The notes beneath the pieces were generated by a model. It worked only from the letters and a program-made list of their open reading frames with translations. It was not told the DNA's origin and searched no databases. From contig NC_092088.1 in NCBI RefSeq assembly GCF_045679555.1, positions 112,292,081 to 112,356,080 on the forward strand: a stretch of 64,000 bases of DNA, in the 5' to 3' direction. Within the stretch, counting starts at the first letter, position 1; each line of letters begins with the position of its first letter. Positions 37,399 to 49,540 of the stretch are shown here, piece by piece. The stretch comes from Salvelinus alpinus (Eukaryota; Chordata; Actinopteri; Salmoniformes; Salmonidae). Both the position numbers and the translations under genes were made by a program.

Positions 37399-37540
37399 TC
37401 TTGTGTATTTTATATGATTCCTTTTGTTACTATTTTATTTTTTAACTCTGCGTCTTTGGGAAAGGCTCTTAGCAAGCATTTCACAGTAAAGTCTACACCA
37501 GTTTTATTTAACACGTGACAAATAACATTTTGTTTTCTTT
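37399..37540 (+). mobile_element. Dispersed repeat 3' tail remnant
   Basis: GCAAGCATTTCACAGTAAAG, TCTACACCAGTTTTATT and GTGACAAATAACATTTTG match the well-known 3' end of a common salmonid dispersed repeat. No coding part remains. Confidence 0.6.
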
Positions 37541-37828
37541 TCTTTCATTTATCCTTTCTATGGTCGGTTTAACTTTGAATCAAGGTAAGACGTGGCTCAT
37601 AATATGTAGTGAAACCTTCAGGTTTCAAACAATGAAGTATATTTTTTTCATAAATGTTTTCTGCCTCCAGTTTATTGCAAAGTGGTGTTGGACTCTGAAG
37701 CCTACCGTTGTCTATGCACGTCAATAGCCAATGGGTTAGCGAGCTTCAATTACCAGTTAAAAAGAAAAATAGTAGCTATTTTTTAATGGTGGCCATCAAA
37801 ACTGTTTTTAACAAGCGATTACAGTTAC

Positions 37829-40492
37829 AGTGACTCTAACAGCACGTTTCCCAGTGACTCTAACAGCACGTTTCCCAGTGACTCTAACAACACGTTTCCC
37901 AGTGACTCTAACAACACGTTTCCCAGTGACTCTAACAACACGTTTCCCAGTGACTCTAACAACACGTTTCCCAGTGACTCTAACAACACGTTTCCCAGTG
38001 ACTCTAACAGCACGTTTCCCAGTGACTCTAACAACACGTTTCCCAGTGACTCTAACAACACGTTTCCCAGTGACTCTAACAACACGTTTCCCAGTGACTC
38101 TAGCAACACGTTTCCCAGTGACTCTAACAACACGTTTCCCAGTGACTCTAACAACACGTTTCCCAGTGACTCTAACAACACGTTTCCCAGTGACTCTAAC
38201 AGCACGTTTCCCAGTGACTCTAACAGCACGTTTCCCAGTGACTCTAACAACACGTTTCCCAGTGACTCTAACAACACGTTTCCCAGTGACTCTAACAACA
38301 CGTTTCCCAGTGACTCTAACAACACGTTTCCCGGTGACTCTAACAACACGTTTCCCAGTGACTCTAACAACACGTTTCCCGGTGACTCTAACAACACGTT
38401 TCCCAGTGACTCTAACAACACGTTTCCCAGTGACTCTAACAACACGTTTCCCAGTGACTCTAACAACACGTTTCCCAGTGACTCTAACAACACGTTTCCC
38501 GGTGACTCTAACAACACGTTTCCCAGTGACTCTAACAACACGTTTCCCAGTGACTCTAACAACACGTTTCCCAGTGACTCTAACAACACGTTTCCCAGTG
38601 ACTCTAACAACACGTTTCCCAGTGACTCTAACAACACGTTTCCCAGTGACTCTAGCAACACGTTTCCCAGTGACTCTAACAACACGTTTCCCAGTGACTC
38701 TAACAACACGTTTCCCAGTGACTCTAACAACACGTTTCCCAGTGACTCTAACAACACGTTTCCCAGTGACTCTAACAACACGTTTCCCAGTGACTCTAGC
38801 AACACGTTTCCCAGTGACTCTAACAACACGTTTCCCAGTGACTCTAACAACACGTTTCCCAGTGACTCTAACAACACGTTCTCCAGTGACTCTAACAACA
38901 CGTTTCCCAGTGACTCTAACAACACGTTTCCCAGTGACTCTAGCAACACGTTTCCCAGTGACTCTAACAACACGTTTCCCAGTGACTCTAACAACACGTT
39001 TCCCAGTGACTCTAACAACACGTTTCCCAGTGACTCTAACAACACGTTTCCCAGTGACTCTAACAACACGTTTCCCAGTGACTCTAACAACACGTTTCCC
39101 AGTGACTCTAGCAACACGTTTCCCAGTGACTCTAACAACACGTTTCCCAGTGACTCTAACAACACGTTTCCCAGTGACTCTAACAACACGTTCTCCAGTG
39201 ACTCTAACAACACGTTTCCCAGTGACTCTAACAACACGTTTCCCAGTGACTCTAACAACATGTTTCCCAGTGACTCTAGCAACACGTTTCCCAGTGACTC
39301 TAACAGCACGTTTCCCAGTGACTCTAACAGCACGTTTCCCAGTGACTCTAACAGCACGTTTCCCAGTGACTCTAACAACACGTTTCCCAGTGACTCTAAC
39401 AACACGTTTCCCAGTGACTCTAACAACACGTTTCCCAGTGACTCTAACAACACGTTTCCCAGTGACTCTAACAACACGTTTCCCAGTGACTCTAGCAACA
39501 CGTTTCCCAGTGACTCTAACAACACGTTTCCCAGTGACTCTAACAACACGTTTCCCAGTGACTCTAACAACACGTTTCCCAGTGACTCTAGCAACACGTT
39601 CTCCAGTGACTCTAACAACACGTTTCCCAGTGACTCTAACAACACGTTTCCCAGTGACTCTAACAACACGTTTCCCAGTGACTATAACAACATGTTTCCC
39701 AGTGACTCTAACAACACGTTTCCCAGTGACTCTAACAACACGTTTCCCAGTGACTCTAACAACACGTTTCCCAGTGACTCTAACAACATGTTTCCCAGTG
39801 ACTCTAGCAACACGTTTCCCAGTGACTCTAACAGCACGTTTCCCAGTGACTCTAACAACACGTTTCCCAGTGACTCTAACAACACGTTTCCCAGTGACTC
39901 TAACAACACGTTTCCCAGTGACTCTAACAACACGTTTCCCAGTGACTCTAACAACACGTTCTCCAGTGACTCTAACAACACGTTTCCCAGTGACTCTAAC
40001 AACACGTTTCCCAGTGACTCTAACAACACGTTTCCCAGTGACTCTAACAACACGTTTCCCAGTGACTCTAACAACACGTTTCCCAGTGACTCTAACAACA
40101 CGTTTCCCAGTGACTCTAACAACATGTTTCCCAGTGACTCTAGCAACACGTTTCCCAGTGACTCTAACAGCACGTTTCCCAGTGACTCTAGCAACACGTT
40201 TCCCAGTGACTCTAACAGCACGTTTCCCAGTGACTCTAGCAACACGTTTCCCAGTGACTCTAACAGCACGTTTCCCAGTGACTCTAACAACACGTTTCCC
40301 AGTAACTATAACAACACGTTTCCCAGTGACTCTAACAACACGTTTCCCAGTGACTCTAACAACACGTTTCCCAGTGACTCTAACAGCACGTTTCCCAGTG
40401 ACTCTAACAACACGTTTCCCAGTGACTCTAACAACACGTTTCCCAGTGACTCTAACAACACGTTTCCCAGTGACTCTAACAACACGTTTCCC
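37829..40492 (+). repeat. 24-bp minisatellite, about 111 copies
   Basis: Unit GACTCTAACAACACGT then TTCCCAGT. Variants AACAGC, TAGCAAC, TTCTCC, CCGGTGAC and AACATG recur. The CTCC variant is at 38880, 39192, 39600 and 39960, all whole-unit spacings. Unit length is eight codons, so frames of up to 952 codons are open on both strands; these are not genes. Confidence 0.98.
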
Positions 40493-40819
40493 TCCAGCAG
40501 CAACGAAGTTGTTTGAGAAGCTGCATTTCTCTCTCTGTCCGACAGATTTTCCCTTCATCTGCATATTCATATATATCTGGTATCTGGATGCTGTGCTCGT
40601 TTGATATACATGACGGCTAACGACAATACACACGCACCAATTAACCTCTAGACCGATAAGCAACACCAGTCAGATGTATTTCCATCCACGAAGAGGATGA
40701 AACACATTATTTTCCTATGTGATTATTATTTTAAAAAATTTGGGCAGTTTTATTTATCAGCTTTTCATATATTTTTTTATTGGCCAAAAGCTGGCTATTA
40801 CCGGCTAACAGAAACCCTC
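40493..40819. other. Unique AT-rich DNA, nothing recognised
   Basis: No gene, repeat or transposon signature seen. Confidence 0.6.
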
Positions 40820-40840
40820 TCTCTCACACACACAGACACA

Positions 40841-40890
<50 letters not shown>

Positions 40891-40900
40891 CAGACACCAG

Positions 40901-40981
<81 letters not shown>

Positions 40982-40991
40982 CAGACACCAG

Positions 40992-41028
<37 letters not shown>

Positions 41029-41059
41029 CAGACACCAGCCACACACACACAGACACACA

Positions 41060-41116
<57 letters not shown>

Positions 41117-41142
41117 AGACACACACACAGACACAGACACAG
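40820..41142 (+). repeat. (CA)n with GACAGACACCAGCC inserts
   Basis: Three CA runs separated by TAGACAGACACCAGCCACAC. Confidence 0.96.
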
Positions 41143-41318
41143 ACAGACACCAGCCAGGTGGGATCAGGTGTGTGATGTGTCCTCTTGTATGCAGCACTCT
41201 CTACCTCCCCAGACACACACACAGACACAGACACAGACACAGACAGACACCAGCCAGGTGGGATCAGGTGTGTGATGTGTCCTCTTGTATGCAGCACTCT
41301 CTACCTCCCCAGACACAC
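41143..41318 (+). repeat. 98-bp tandem duplication
   Basis: CAGCCAGGTGGGATCAGGTG through GCAGCACTCTCTACCTCCCC occurs twice in tandem. Confidence 0.93.
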
Positions 41319-41444
41319 ACCGACGTCGTCTACTGTTTGGTCTCTGACAAAACCCGTTTCCTAATAAATAACCCAATTACCACATGAAAGACAACATCTG
41401 GCCTCCAACCAGAAACACTCATTATTTCATAGCATAGCAATGTG

Positions 41445-44352
41445 TTTCTAGAATGAGTGAGCGCCACTCCTAGGGGTCGTGACAGTAGAATGAGTGAGCG
41501 CCACTCCTAGGGGTCGTGGCAGTAGAATGAGTGAGCGCCACTCCTAGGGGTCGTGGCAGTAGAATGAGTGAGCGCCACTCCTAGGGGTCGTGACAGTAGA
41601 ATGAGTGAGCGCCACTCCTAGGGGTCGTGGCAGTAGAATGAGTGAGCGCCACTCCTAGGGGTCGTGGCAGTAGAATGAGTGAGCGCCACTCCTAGGGGTC
41701 GTGGCAGTAGAATGAGTGAGCGCCACTCCTAGGGGTCGTGGCAGTAGAATGAGTGAGCGCCACTCCTAGGGGTCGTGGCAGTAGAATGAGTGAGCGCCAC
41801 TCCTAGGGGTCGTGGCAGTAGAATGAGTGAGCGCCACTCCTAGGGGTCGTGGCAGTAGAATGAGTGAGCACCACTCCTAGGGGTCGTGACAGTAGAATGA
41901 GTGAGCACCACTCCTAGGGGTCGTGACAGTAGAATGAGTGAGCACCACTCCTAGGGGTCGTGGCAGTAGAATGAGTGAGCGCCACTCCTAGGGGTCGTGG
42001 CAGTAGAATGAGTGAGCGCCACTCCTAGGGGTCGTGGCAGTAGAATGAGTGAGCGCCACTCCTAGGGGTCGTGGCAGTAGAATGAGTGAGCACCACTCCT
42101 AGGGGTCGTGGCAGTAGAATGAGTGAGCGCCACTCCTAGGGGTCGTGGCAGTAGAATGAGTGAGCTCCACTCCTAGGGGTCGTGGCAGTAGAATGAGTGA
42201 GCACCACTCCTAGGGGTCGTGGCAGTAGAATGAGTGAGCACCACTCCTAGGGGTCGTGGCAGTAGAATGAGTGAGCACCACTCCTAGGGGTCGTGGCAGT
42301 AGAATGAGTGAGCACCACTCCTAGGGGTCGTGGCAGTAGAATGAGTGAGCACCACTCCTAGGGGTCGTGGCAGTAGAATGAGTGAGCACCACTCCTAGGG
42401 GTCGTGGCAGTAGAATGAGTGAGCACCACTCCTAGGGGTCGTGGCAGTAGAATGAGTGAGCACCACTCCTAGGGGTCGTGGCAGTAGAATGAGTGAGCAC
42501 CACTCCTAGGGGTCGTGGCAGTAGAATGAGTGAGCACCACTCCTAGGGGTCGTGGCAGTAGAATGAGTGAGCACCACTCCTAGGGGTCGTGGCAGTAGAA
42601 TGAGTGAGCACCACTCCTAGGGGTCGTGGCAGTAGAATGAGTGAGCACCACTCCTAGGGGTCGTGGCAGTAGAATGAGTGAGCACCACTCCTAGGGGTCG
42701 TGGCAGTAGAATGAGTGAGCACCACTCCTAGGGGTCGTGGCAGTAGAATGAGTGAGCACCACTCCTAGGGGTCGTGGCAGTAGAATGAGTGAGCGCCACT
42801 CCTAGGGGTCGTGGCAGTAGAATGAGTGAGCGCCACTCCCAGGGGTCGTGACAGTAGAATGAGTGAGCACCACTCCTAGGGGTCGTGACAGTAGAATGAG
42901 TGAGCACCACTCCTAGGGGTCGTGGCAGTAGAATGAGTGAGCACCACTCCTAGGGGTCGTGACAGTAGAATGAGTGAGCACCACTCCTAGGGGTCGTGAC
43001 AGTAGAATGAGTGAGCACCACTCCTAGGGGTCGTGGCAGTAGAATGAGTGAGAACCACTCCTAGGGGTCGTGACAGTAGAATGAGTGAGCACCACTCCTA
43101 GGGGTCGTGACAGTAGAATGAGTGAGCACCACTCCTAGGGGTCGTGACAGTAGAATGAGTGAGCACCACTCCTAGGGGTCGTGACAGTAGAATGAGTGAG
43201 CACCACTCCTAGGGGTCGTGACAGTAGAATGAGTGAGCACCACTCCTAGGGGTTGTGACAGTTGAATGAGTGAGCACCACTCCTAGGGGTCGTGACAGTA
43301 GAATGAGTGAGCACCACTCCTAGGGGTCGTGACAGTAGAATGAGTGAGCACCACTCCTAGGGGTCGTGGCAGTAGAATGAGTGAGCACCACTCCTAGGGG
43401 TCGTGGCAGTAGAATGAGTGAGCGCCACTCCCAGGGGTCGTGACAGTAGAATGAGTGAGCACCACTCCTAGGGGTCGTGACAGTAGAATGAGTGAGCACC
43501 ACTCCTAGGGGTCGTGACAGTAGAATGAGTGAGCACCACTCCTAGGGGTCGTGACAGTAGAATGAGTGAGCACCACTCCTAGGGGTCGTGGCAGTAGAAT
43601 GAGTGAGCACCACTCCTAGGGGTCGTGGCAGTAGAATGAGTGAGCGCCACTCCTAGGGGTCGTGGCAGTAGAATGAGTGAGCGCCACTCCTAGGGGTCGT
43701 GGCAGTAGAATGAGTGAGCACCACTCCTAGGGGTCGTGGCAGTAGAATGAGTGAGCACCACTCCTAGGGGTCGTGACAGTTGAATGAGTGAGCACCACTC
43801 CTAGGGGTCGTGACAGTAGAATGAGTGAGCACCACTCCTAGGGGTCGTGACAGTAGAATGAGTGAGCACCACTCCTAGGGGTCGTGACAGTAGAATGAGT
43901 GAGCGCCACTCCTAGGGGTCGTGACAGTAGAATGAGTGAGCACCACTCCTAGGGGTCGTGACAGTAGAATGAGTGAGCACCACTCCTAGGGGTCGTGACA
44001 GTAGAATGAGTGAGCACCACTCCTAGGGGTCGTGACAGTAGAATGAGTGAGCACCACTCCTAGGGGTCGTGACAGTAGAATGAGTGAGCACCACTCCTAG
44101 GGGTCGTGACAGTAGAATGAGTGAGCACCACTCCTAGGGGTCGTGACAGTAGAATGAGTGAGCACCACTCCTAGGGGTCGTGGCAGTAGAATGAGTGAGC
44201 ACCACTCCTAGGGGTCGTGGCAGTAGAATGAGTGAGCACCACTCCTAGGGGTCGTGAAGGTAGAATGAGTGAGCACCACTCCTAGGGGTCGTGACAGTAG
44301 AATGAGTGAGCACCACTCCTAGGGGTCGTGACAGTAGAATGAGTGAGCACCA
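41445..44352 (+). repeat. 37-bp minisatellite, about 78 copies
   Basis: Units GTAGAATGAGTGAGCACCAC then TCCTAGGGGTCGTGGCA. Variants GCGCC/GCACC and TGACA/TGGCA. A 592-bp block (16 units) around 42.7-42.9 kb is repeated at 43.3-43.5 kb, both with the rare CTCCCAGGGG. Confidence 0.98.
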
Positions 44353-44395
44353 CTAGAGGACGCAACACTTATTCTCTCCTTTGGAAACTCAGTCG

Positions 44396-45870
44396 ACACT
44401 TCCCCCCCTACTCCCCTCTAGTCTGATCCCTTCACAGAGAGCACTTCCCCCCCCCCCCCCCTGCTCCCCTCTAGTATGATCCCTTCACAGAGAACACTCC
44501 CCCCCTGCTCCCCTCTAGTCTTATCCCTTCACAGAGAACACTCCCCACCTGCTCCCCTCTAGTCTGATCCCTTCACAGAGAACACTCCCCCCCCCCGCTC
44601 CCCTCTAGTCTGATCCCTTCACAGAGAACGCTCCCCTCTAGTCTGATCCCTTCACAGAGAACACTTCCCCCCCTGATCCCCTCTAGTCTGATCCCTTCAC
44701 AGAGAACACTCCCCCCCCCCCGCTCCCCTCTAGTCTGATCCCTTCACAGAGAGAACACTCCCCCCCTGCTCCCCTCTAGTCTGATCTCTTCACAGAGAAC
44801 ACTTCCCCTCCCCTCTAGTCTGATCCCTTCACAGAGAACACTTCCCCTCCCCTCTAGTCTGATCTTTTCACAGAGAACACTTCCCCTCCCCTCTAGTATG
44901 ATCTCTTCACAGAGAACACTTCCCCTCTAGTCTGATCCCTTCACAGAGAACACTTCACCTCCCCTCTAGTCTGATTCCTTCACAGAGAACACTTCCCCTC
45001 TAGTCTGATCTCTTCACAGAGAGCACTTCCCCTCCCCTCTAGTCTGATCTCTTCACAGAGAACACTTCCCCTCCCCTCTAGTCTGATCCCTTCACAGAGA
45101 ACACTTCCCCTCTAGTCTGATCTCTTCACAGAGAGAACACTTCCCCCCCTGCTCCCCTCTAGTCTTATCCCTTCACAGAGAACACGTCCCCTCCCCTCTA
45201 GTCTGATCCCTTCACAGAGAGCACTTCCCCTCCCCTCTAGTCTGATCCCTTCACAGAGAGCACTTCCCCTCCCCTCTAGTCTGATCTCTTCACAGAGAGC
45301 ACTTCCCCTCCCCTCTAGTCTGATCCCTTCACAGAGAGAGCACTTCCCCTCCCCTCTAGTCTGATCCCTTCACAGAGAGCACTTCCCCTCCCCTCTAGTC
45401 TGATCCCTTCACACAGAGAGAGCACTTCCCCTCCCCTCTAGTCTGATCCCTTCACACAGAGAGAGCACTTCCCCTCCCCTCTAGTCTGATCCCTTCACAG
45501 AGAGAGAACTTCCTCCCCCCTCTAGTCTGATCCCTTCACAGAGAGAGAACTTCCTCCCCCCTCTAGTCTGATCCCTTCACAGAGAGAGAACTTCCTCCCC
45601 CCTCTAGTCTGATCCCTTCACAGAGAACACTTCCCCTCCCCATCTAGTCTGATCCCTTCACAGAGAACACTTCCCCTCCCCTCTAGTCTGATCCCTTCAC
45701 AGAGAGCACTTCCCCTCCCCTCTAGTCTGATCCCTTCACAGAGAACACTTCCCCTCCCCTCTAGTCTGATCTCCTCACACAGAGAGAACTTCCTCCCCCC
45801 TCTAGTCTGATCTCCTCACACAGAGAGAGATAACCTCCTCCCCCCTCTAGTCTGATCCTGTCACAGAGAA
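44396..45870 (+). repeat. About 39-bp minisatellite
   Basis: Units CCCTTCACAGAGAACACTTC then CCCTCCCCTCTAGTCTGAT. The left part has long C runs (up to 15), the right part compact CCCCTCCCC. Confidence 0.96.
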
Positions 45871-45924
45871 CACACCTAGAGTGTTTGTAGTGGCCATGTG
45901 AAGCAGAACCACAGTGTTTTTTCG

Positions 45925-46812
45925 AATCTCTTTCAGCCTCTCCTCCTCTCTTCCACCTCTTTCTCTCCTCCTCTCATCCATCTCTTTCTCTCCTCCTCTC
46001 TCCCACCTCTTTCTCTCCTCCTCTCCTCCTCTCTTCCATCTCTTTCTCTCCTCCTCTCTTCCATCTCGTTCTCTCCTCCTCTCATCCATCTCTTTCTCTC
46101 CTCCTCTCTCCCATCTCGTTCTCTCCTCCTCTCATCCATCTCTTTATCTCCTCCTCTCTCCCATCTCGTTCTCTCCTCCTCTCTTCCATCTCTTTCTCTC
46201 CTCCTCTCTCCCATCTCGTTCTCTCCTCCTCTCTCCCATCTCGTTATCTCCTCCTCTCCCATCTCGTTCTCTTCCATCTCTTTCTCTCCTCCTCTCTTCC
46301 ATCTCTTTGTCTCCTACTCTCTTCCATCTCTTCCATCTCTTTCTCTACTCCTCTCTCACATCTCTTTCTCTCATCCTCTCTCCCATCTCGTTATCTCATC
46401 CTCTCTCCCATCTCATTCTCTCCTCCTCTCTTCCATCTCTTTCTCTCCTACTCTCTTCCATCTCTTTCTCTCCTCCTCTCTTCCATCTCGTTCTCTCCTC
46501 CTCTCTTCCATCTCTTTCTCTCCTCCTCTCTTCCATCTCTTTCTCTCCTCCTCTCTTCCATCTCTTTCTCTTCTCCTCTCTTCCATCTCTTTCTCTCCTC
46601 CTCTCTTCCATCTCTTTCTCTCCTCCTCTCTTCCATCTCGTTCTCTCCTCCTCTCTTCCATCTCGTTCTCTCTTCCTCTCTTCCATCTCTTTCTCTCCTC
46701 CTCTCTTCCATCTCTTTCTCTCCTCCTCTCTTCCATCTCTTTCTCTCCTCCTCTCTTCCATCTCTTTCTCTCCTCCTCTCTCCCATCTCTTTCTCTCCTC
46801 CTCTCTCCCAGT
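45925..46812 (+). repeat. 25-bp CT-rich minisatellite
   Basis: Unit TCTCTCCTCCTCTCTTCCAT then CTCTT. Pyrimidine-only on the plus strand except the A of CCATC. Confidence 0.96.
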
Positions 46813-46919
46813 CACGTTTTGCTTCTCCCAGAACTATGTTCTGTCTTGCCAAGTTATAGCAGCAGAACCAGAGGGGGGTGATGCACTATACAAATCTTCT
46901 TCTCCCATCCTCTCTGTTT

Positions 46920-47265
46920 CCCAGAGACAGAGAGAGAGACAGACAGACAGGGAGATAAAGAGAGAGAGAGAGACAGAAAGAGAGAGAGTTAAACAGAGAG
47001 ACAGAGAGACAGATGAGAGACAGACAGAGAGAGAGACAGACAGAGAGACAGACATACAGGGAGATAAAGAGAGAGAGAGAGACAGAAAGAGAGAGAGTTA
47101 AACAGAGAGACAGAGAGACAGATGAGAGACAGACAGAGAGAGAGACAGACATACAGGGAGATAAAGAGAGAGAGAGAGACAGAAAGAGAGAGAGTTAAAC
47201 AGAGAGACAGAGAGACAGAGAGACAGATGAGAGACAGACAGACAGAGAGACAGACAGACAGACAG
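46920..47265 (+). repeat. About 110-bp purine-rich repeat, 3 copies
   Basis: Each copy has GGGAGATAAAGAGAGAGAGA, AGAGTTAAACAGAGAGAC and GATGAGAGACAGAC. Confidence 0.93.
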
Positions 47266-47267
47266 AC

Positions 47268-48218
47268 TCTCTGGGCAGCCAGGTTTGTCTGTGACGACCG
47301 GTCTCTATAGCCAGACTGTCCTCTCTGGGCAGCCAGGTTTGTCTGTGACGACCGGTCTCTACAGCCAGACTGTCCTCTCTGGGCAGCCATGTTTGTATGT
47401 CCTCTCTGAGTCTGTACCTAGTCAATGTTTTCTATCAGTCACAGTGGTCAGATAGTCTGCCACCATGTACTGTCTGTTTAGAGACAAATAGCATTGAAGT
47501 TTACTTAGATTTTTTGTGGTGTCTTTCCAATAGGTTATATATTTTTGTTTTGTGATGATTTGGTTGGGCCAGATTTTCTGAGGGCTGTCCTGAGTCTCTA
47601 TGGGGTTGGTTTGGGTTAGTGAACTGAGCCTCAGAACCAGCTGGCTGACTGCTGTCCTGAGTCTCTATGGGGTTGGTTTGGGTTAGTGAACTGAGCCTCA
47701 GAACCAGCTGTCTGACTGCTGTCCTGAGTCTCTATGGGGTTGGTTTGGGTTGGTGAACTGAGCCTCAGAACCAGCTGGCTGAGGGGACTCTTCTCTGGTT
47801 TCATCTCTTGACATTGTAGAGCTGTGTGATGGAATGTTTTAGGGTCACTTGTTTTTAGATGGTTGTAAAATGTGATGGCTCTTTTTTCTATTTGAATGAG
47901 GAGGGTTTTGGCCCAATTCTGCCCTACATGCGTTACCTGGAGGTTTTCTTTGCACTTGCAATACAGTCTTGCAAAACTCTGCATGCAGTATTTCAATTGG
48001 ATGTGTGTCCCATTTTGGTAAATTCATTATTAGAGATTGGACCTCATACTTCGCTGCCATATAGAACAATTGGTTCTATAACCGATTGGAACATTTTGAG
48101 ACCGATTTTAATTGGGATTTTGATTTTAATGTTAATTTTAATGGCATAGAATGCTCTTCTTGCTTTGTCTCTCAGCTCGTTCACAGCCCTGTGAAATCAA
48201 CCTGTTTTGATGATATTT
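47268..48218 (-). mobile_element. Old LINE copy 3 with internal tandem repeats
   Basis: Minus-strand, divergent relative of the same LINE family. It aligns from GGGCTGTGAACGAGCTGAGA (48190s) through the region equal to YGCEVWG to QTWLPRED. The 5' edge abuts CT on the plus strand (GA on its own strand). Two internal expansions: 67 bp three times at 47584-47784 and 54 bp at 47273, 47327 and 47381. Confidence 0.85.
47273..48195 (-). pseudogene. LINE ORF2 pseudogene fragment, copy 3
   Basis: Frames include LHAEFCKTVLQVQRKPPGNA and AELGQNPP, then KRAITFYNHLKTSDPKTFHH, equivalent to LHAEFCKNILRVQRRTPNNA and KRAVKFYNHLKGSDSQTFHN of the long copy. A later frame has QTWLPREDSLAIETGRHR repeated, equivalent to SLAIEKGRRRQTWLSRED. 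Multiple frameshifts; the 3' end and UTR are missing. Confidence 0.85.
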
Positions 48219-48264
<46 letters not shown>

Positions 48265-48341
48265 TTTCTCTCGCTGCTCTCGGTCTCTCTCCCCCTCTCT
48301 CACACTTTCTCTCGCTGCTCTCGGTCTCTCTCCCCCTCTCA
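48219..48341 (+). repeat. CT run and a duplicated 46-bp pyrimidine unit
   Basis: (CT)n at 48219-48257, then CACTTTCTCTCGCTGCTCTC followed by GGTCTCTCTCCCCCTCTC, twice. Confidence 0.9.
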
Positions 48342-48414
48342 GGAAAGTGACAAAGCAGAGGAAACTGTATCAGGTGAGATAGGGTTGGATGGGAGAGTGG
48401 ATGGCAGGCTGAGT

Positions 48415-49142
48415 GATATGGGAGGTGGGGTAGAGGGAGTGACATGTTCTTTGAGTTGAAGGGTAGAGTGGTGGTGGGGGGAGAGATGGGGGAGAGAGTG
48501 ACATGTTCTTTGAGTTGAAGGGTTGAGCGGTGGTGGAGGGAGAGATGAGGGAGAGACATGCTCTTTGAGTTGAAGGGTAGAGCGGTGGTGGAGGGAGAGA
48601 GGGAGAGACAATGCTCTTTGAGTTGAAGGGTAGAGCGGTGGTGGAGGGAGAGAGAGACATGCTCTTTGAGTTGAAGGGTAGAGCGGTGGTGGAGGGAGAG
48701 AAAGAGACATGCTCTTTGAGTTGAAGGGTAGAGAGGTGGTGGAGGGAGAGAGAGAGACATGCTCTTTGAGTTGAAGGGTAGAGCGGTGGTGGAGGGAGAG
48801 AAAGAGACATGCTCTTTGAGTTGAAGGGTAGAGAGGTGGTGGAGGGAGAGAGAGAGACATGCTCTTTGAGTTGAAGGGTAGAGCGGTGGTGGAGGGAGAG
48901 AGAGAGAGACAAGCTCTTTGAGTTGAAGGGTAGAGCGGTGGTGGAGGTAGAGATGAGGGAGAGACATGCTCTTTGAGTTGAAGGGTAGAGCGGTGGTGGA
49001 GGGAGAGATGAGGGAGAGACATGCTCTTTGAGTTGAAGGGTAGAGCGGTGGTGGAGGGAGAGATGAGGGAGAGACATGCTCTTTGAGTTGAAGGGTAGAG
49101 CGGTGGTGGAGGGAGAGATGAGGGAGAGACATGCTCTTTGAG
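48415..49142 (+). repeat. About 50-65-bp minisatellite, 13 copies
   Basis: Units with CATGCTCTTTGAGTTGAAGG and GTAGAGCGGTGGTGGAGGGA. Length variation lies in the GAGA part. Confidence 0.95.
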
Positions 49143-49540
49143 TGACAACTGAAGGACAATGACAATCAGTGAGGTCTAAATGGTCACTGATCCTGAGCTC
49201 AGTAATGAGACGGTGGGATCACCATGTTCACTAATCTAGATTACTCTTCAGTTAAGGTGCTTCATCTGAGCAGCAGTCAACTGACTGACACACACACACA
49301 CAGCACACAGCACACACACACAGCTCTCATTAGGTATTCAGCCCCTGCCAGAAACAGTGGTCTGTGTTCTCCCTGCATACCAGAACAATACATTCCTTTA
49401 GAGAGTCAAATCTGTTTCGAACAACTCCACACCTTAAACCAGATGATGTATCTCTGACTTAGAAATACATTATTAACAATGTTATGTAACATCCACTCCT
49501 TCGTTACCAAGACAACAGCATCATCACTCTAGATATCTGT
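49143..49540. other. Unique DNA, nothing recognised
   Basis: Includes a short CA run at about 49289-49321. No gene seen. Confidence 0.6.

Noticed and set aside
37808..40666. Open frames of 614 to 952 codons on both strands (TGKRVVRV and LTTRFPVT repeats)
   Set aside because: The 24-bp unit is a multiple of three without stops. Both strands are open at once, so this is a repeat artefact.
45898..47101. Serine/leucine/proline-rich protein on the plus strand
   Set aside because: Translation of a 25-bp CT-rich minisatellite; the three frames give similar products.
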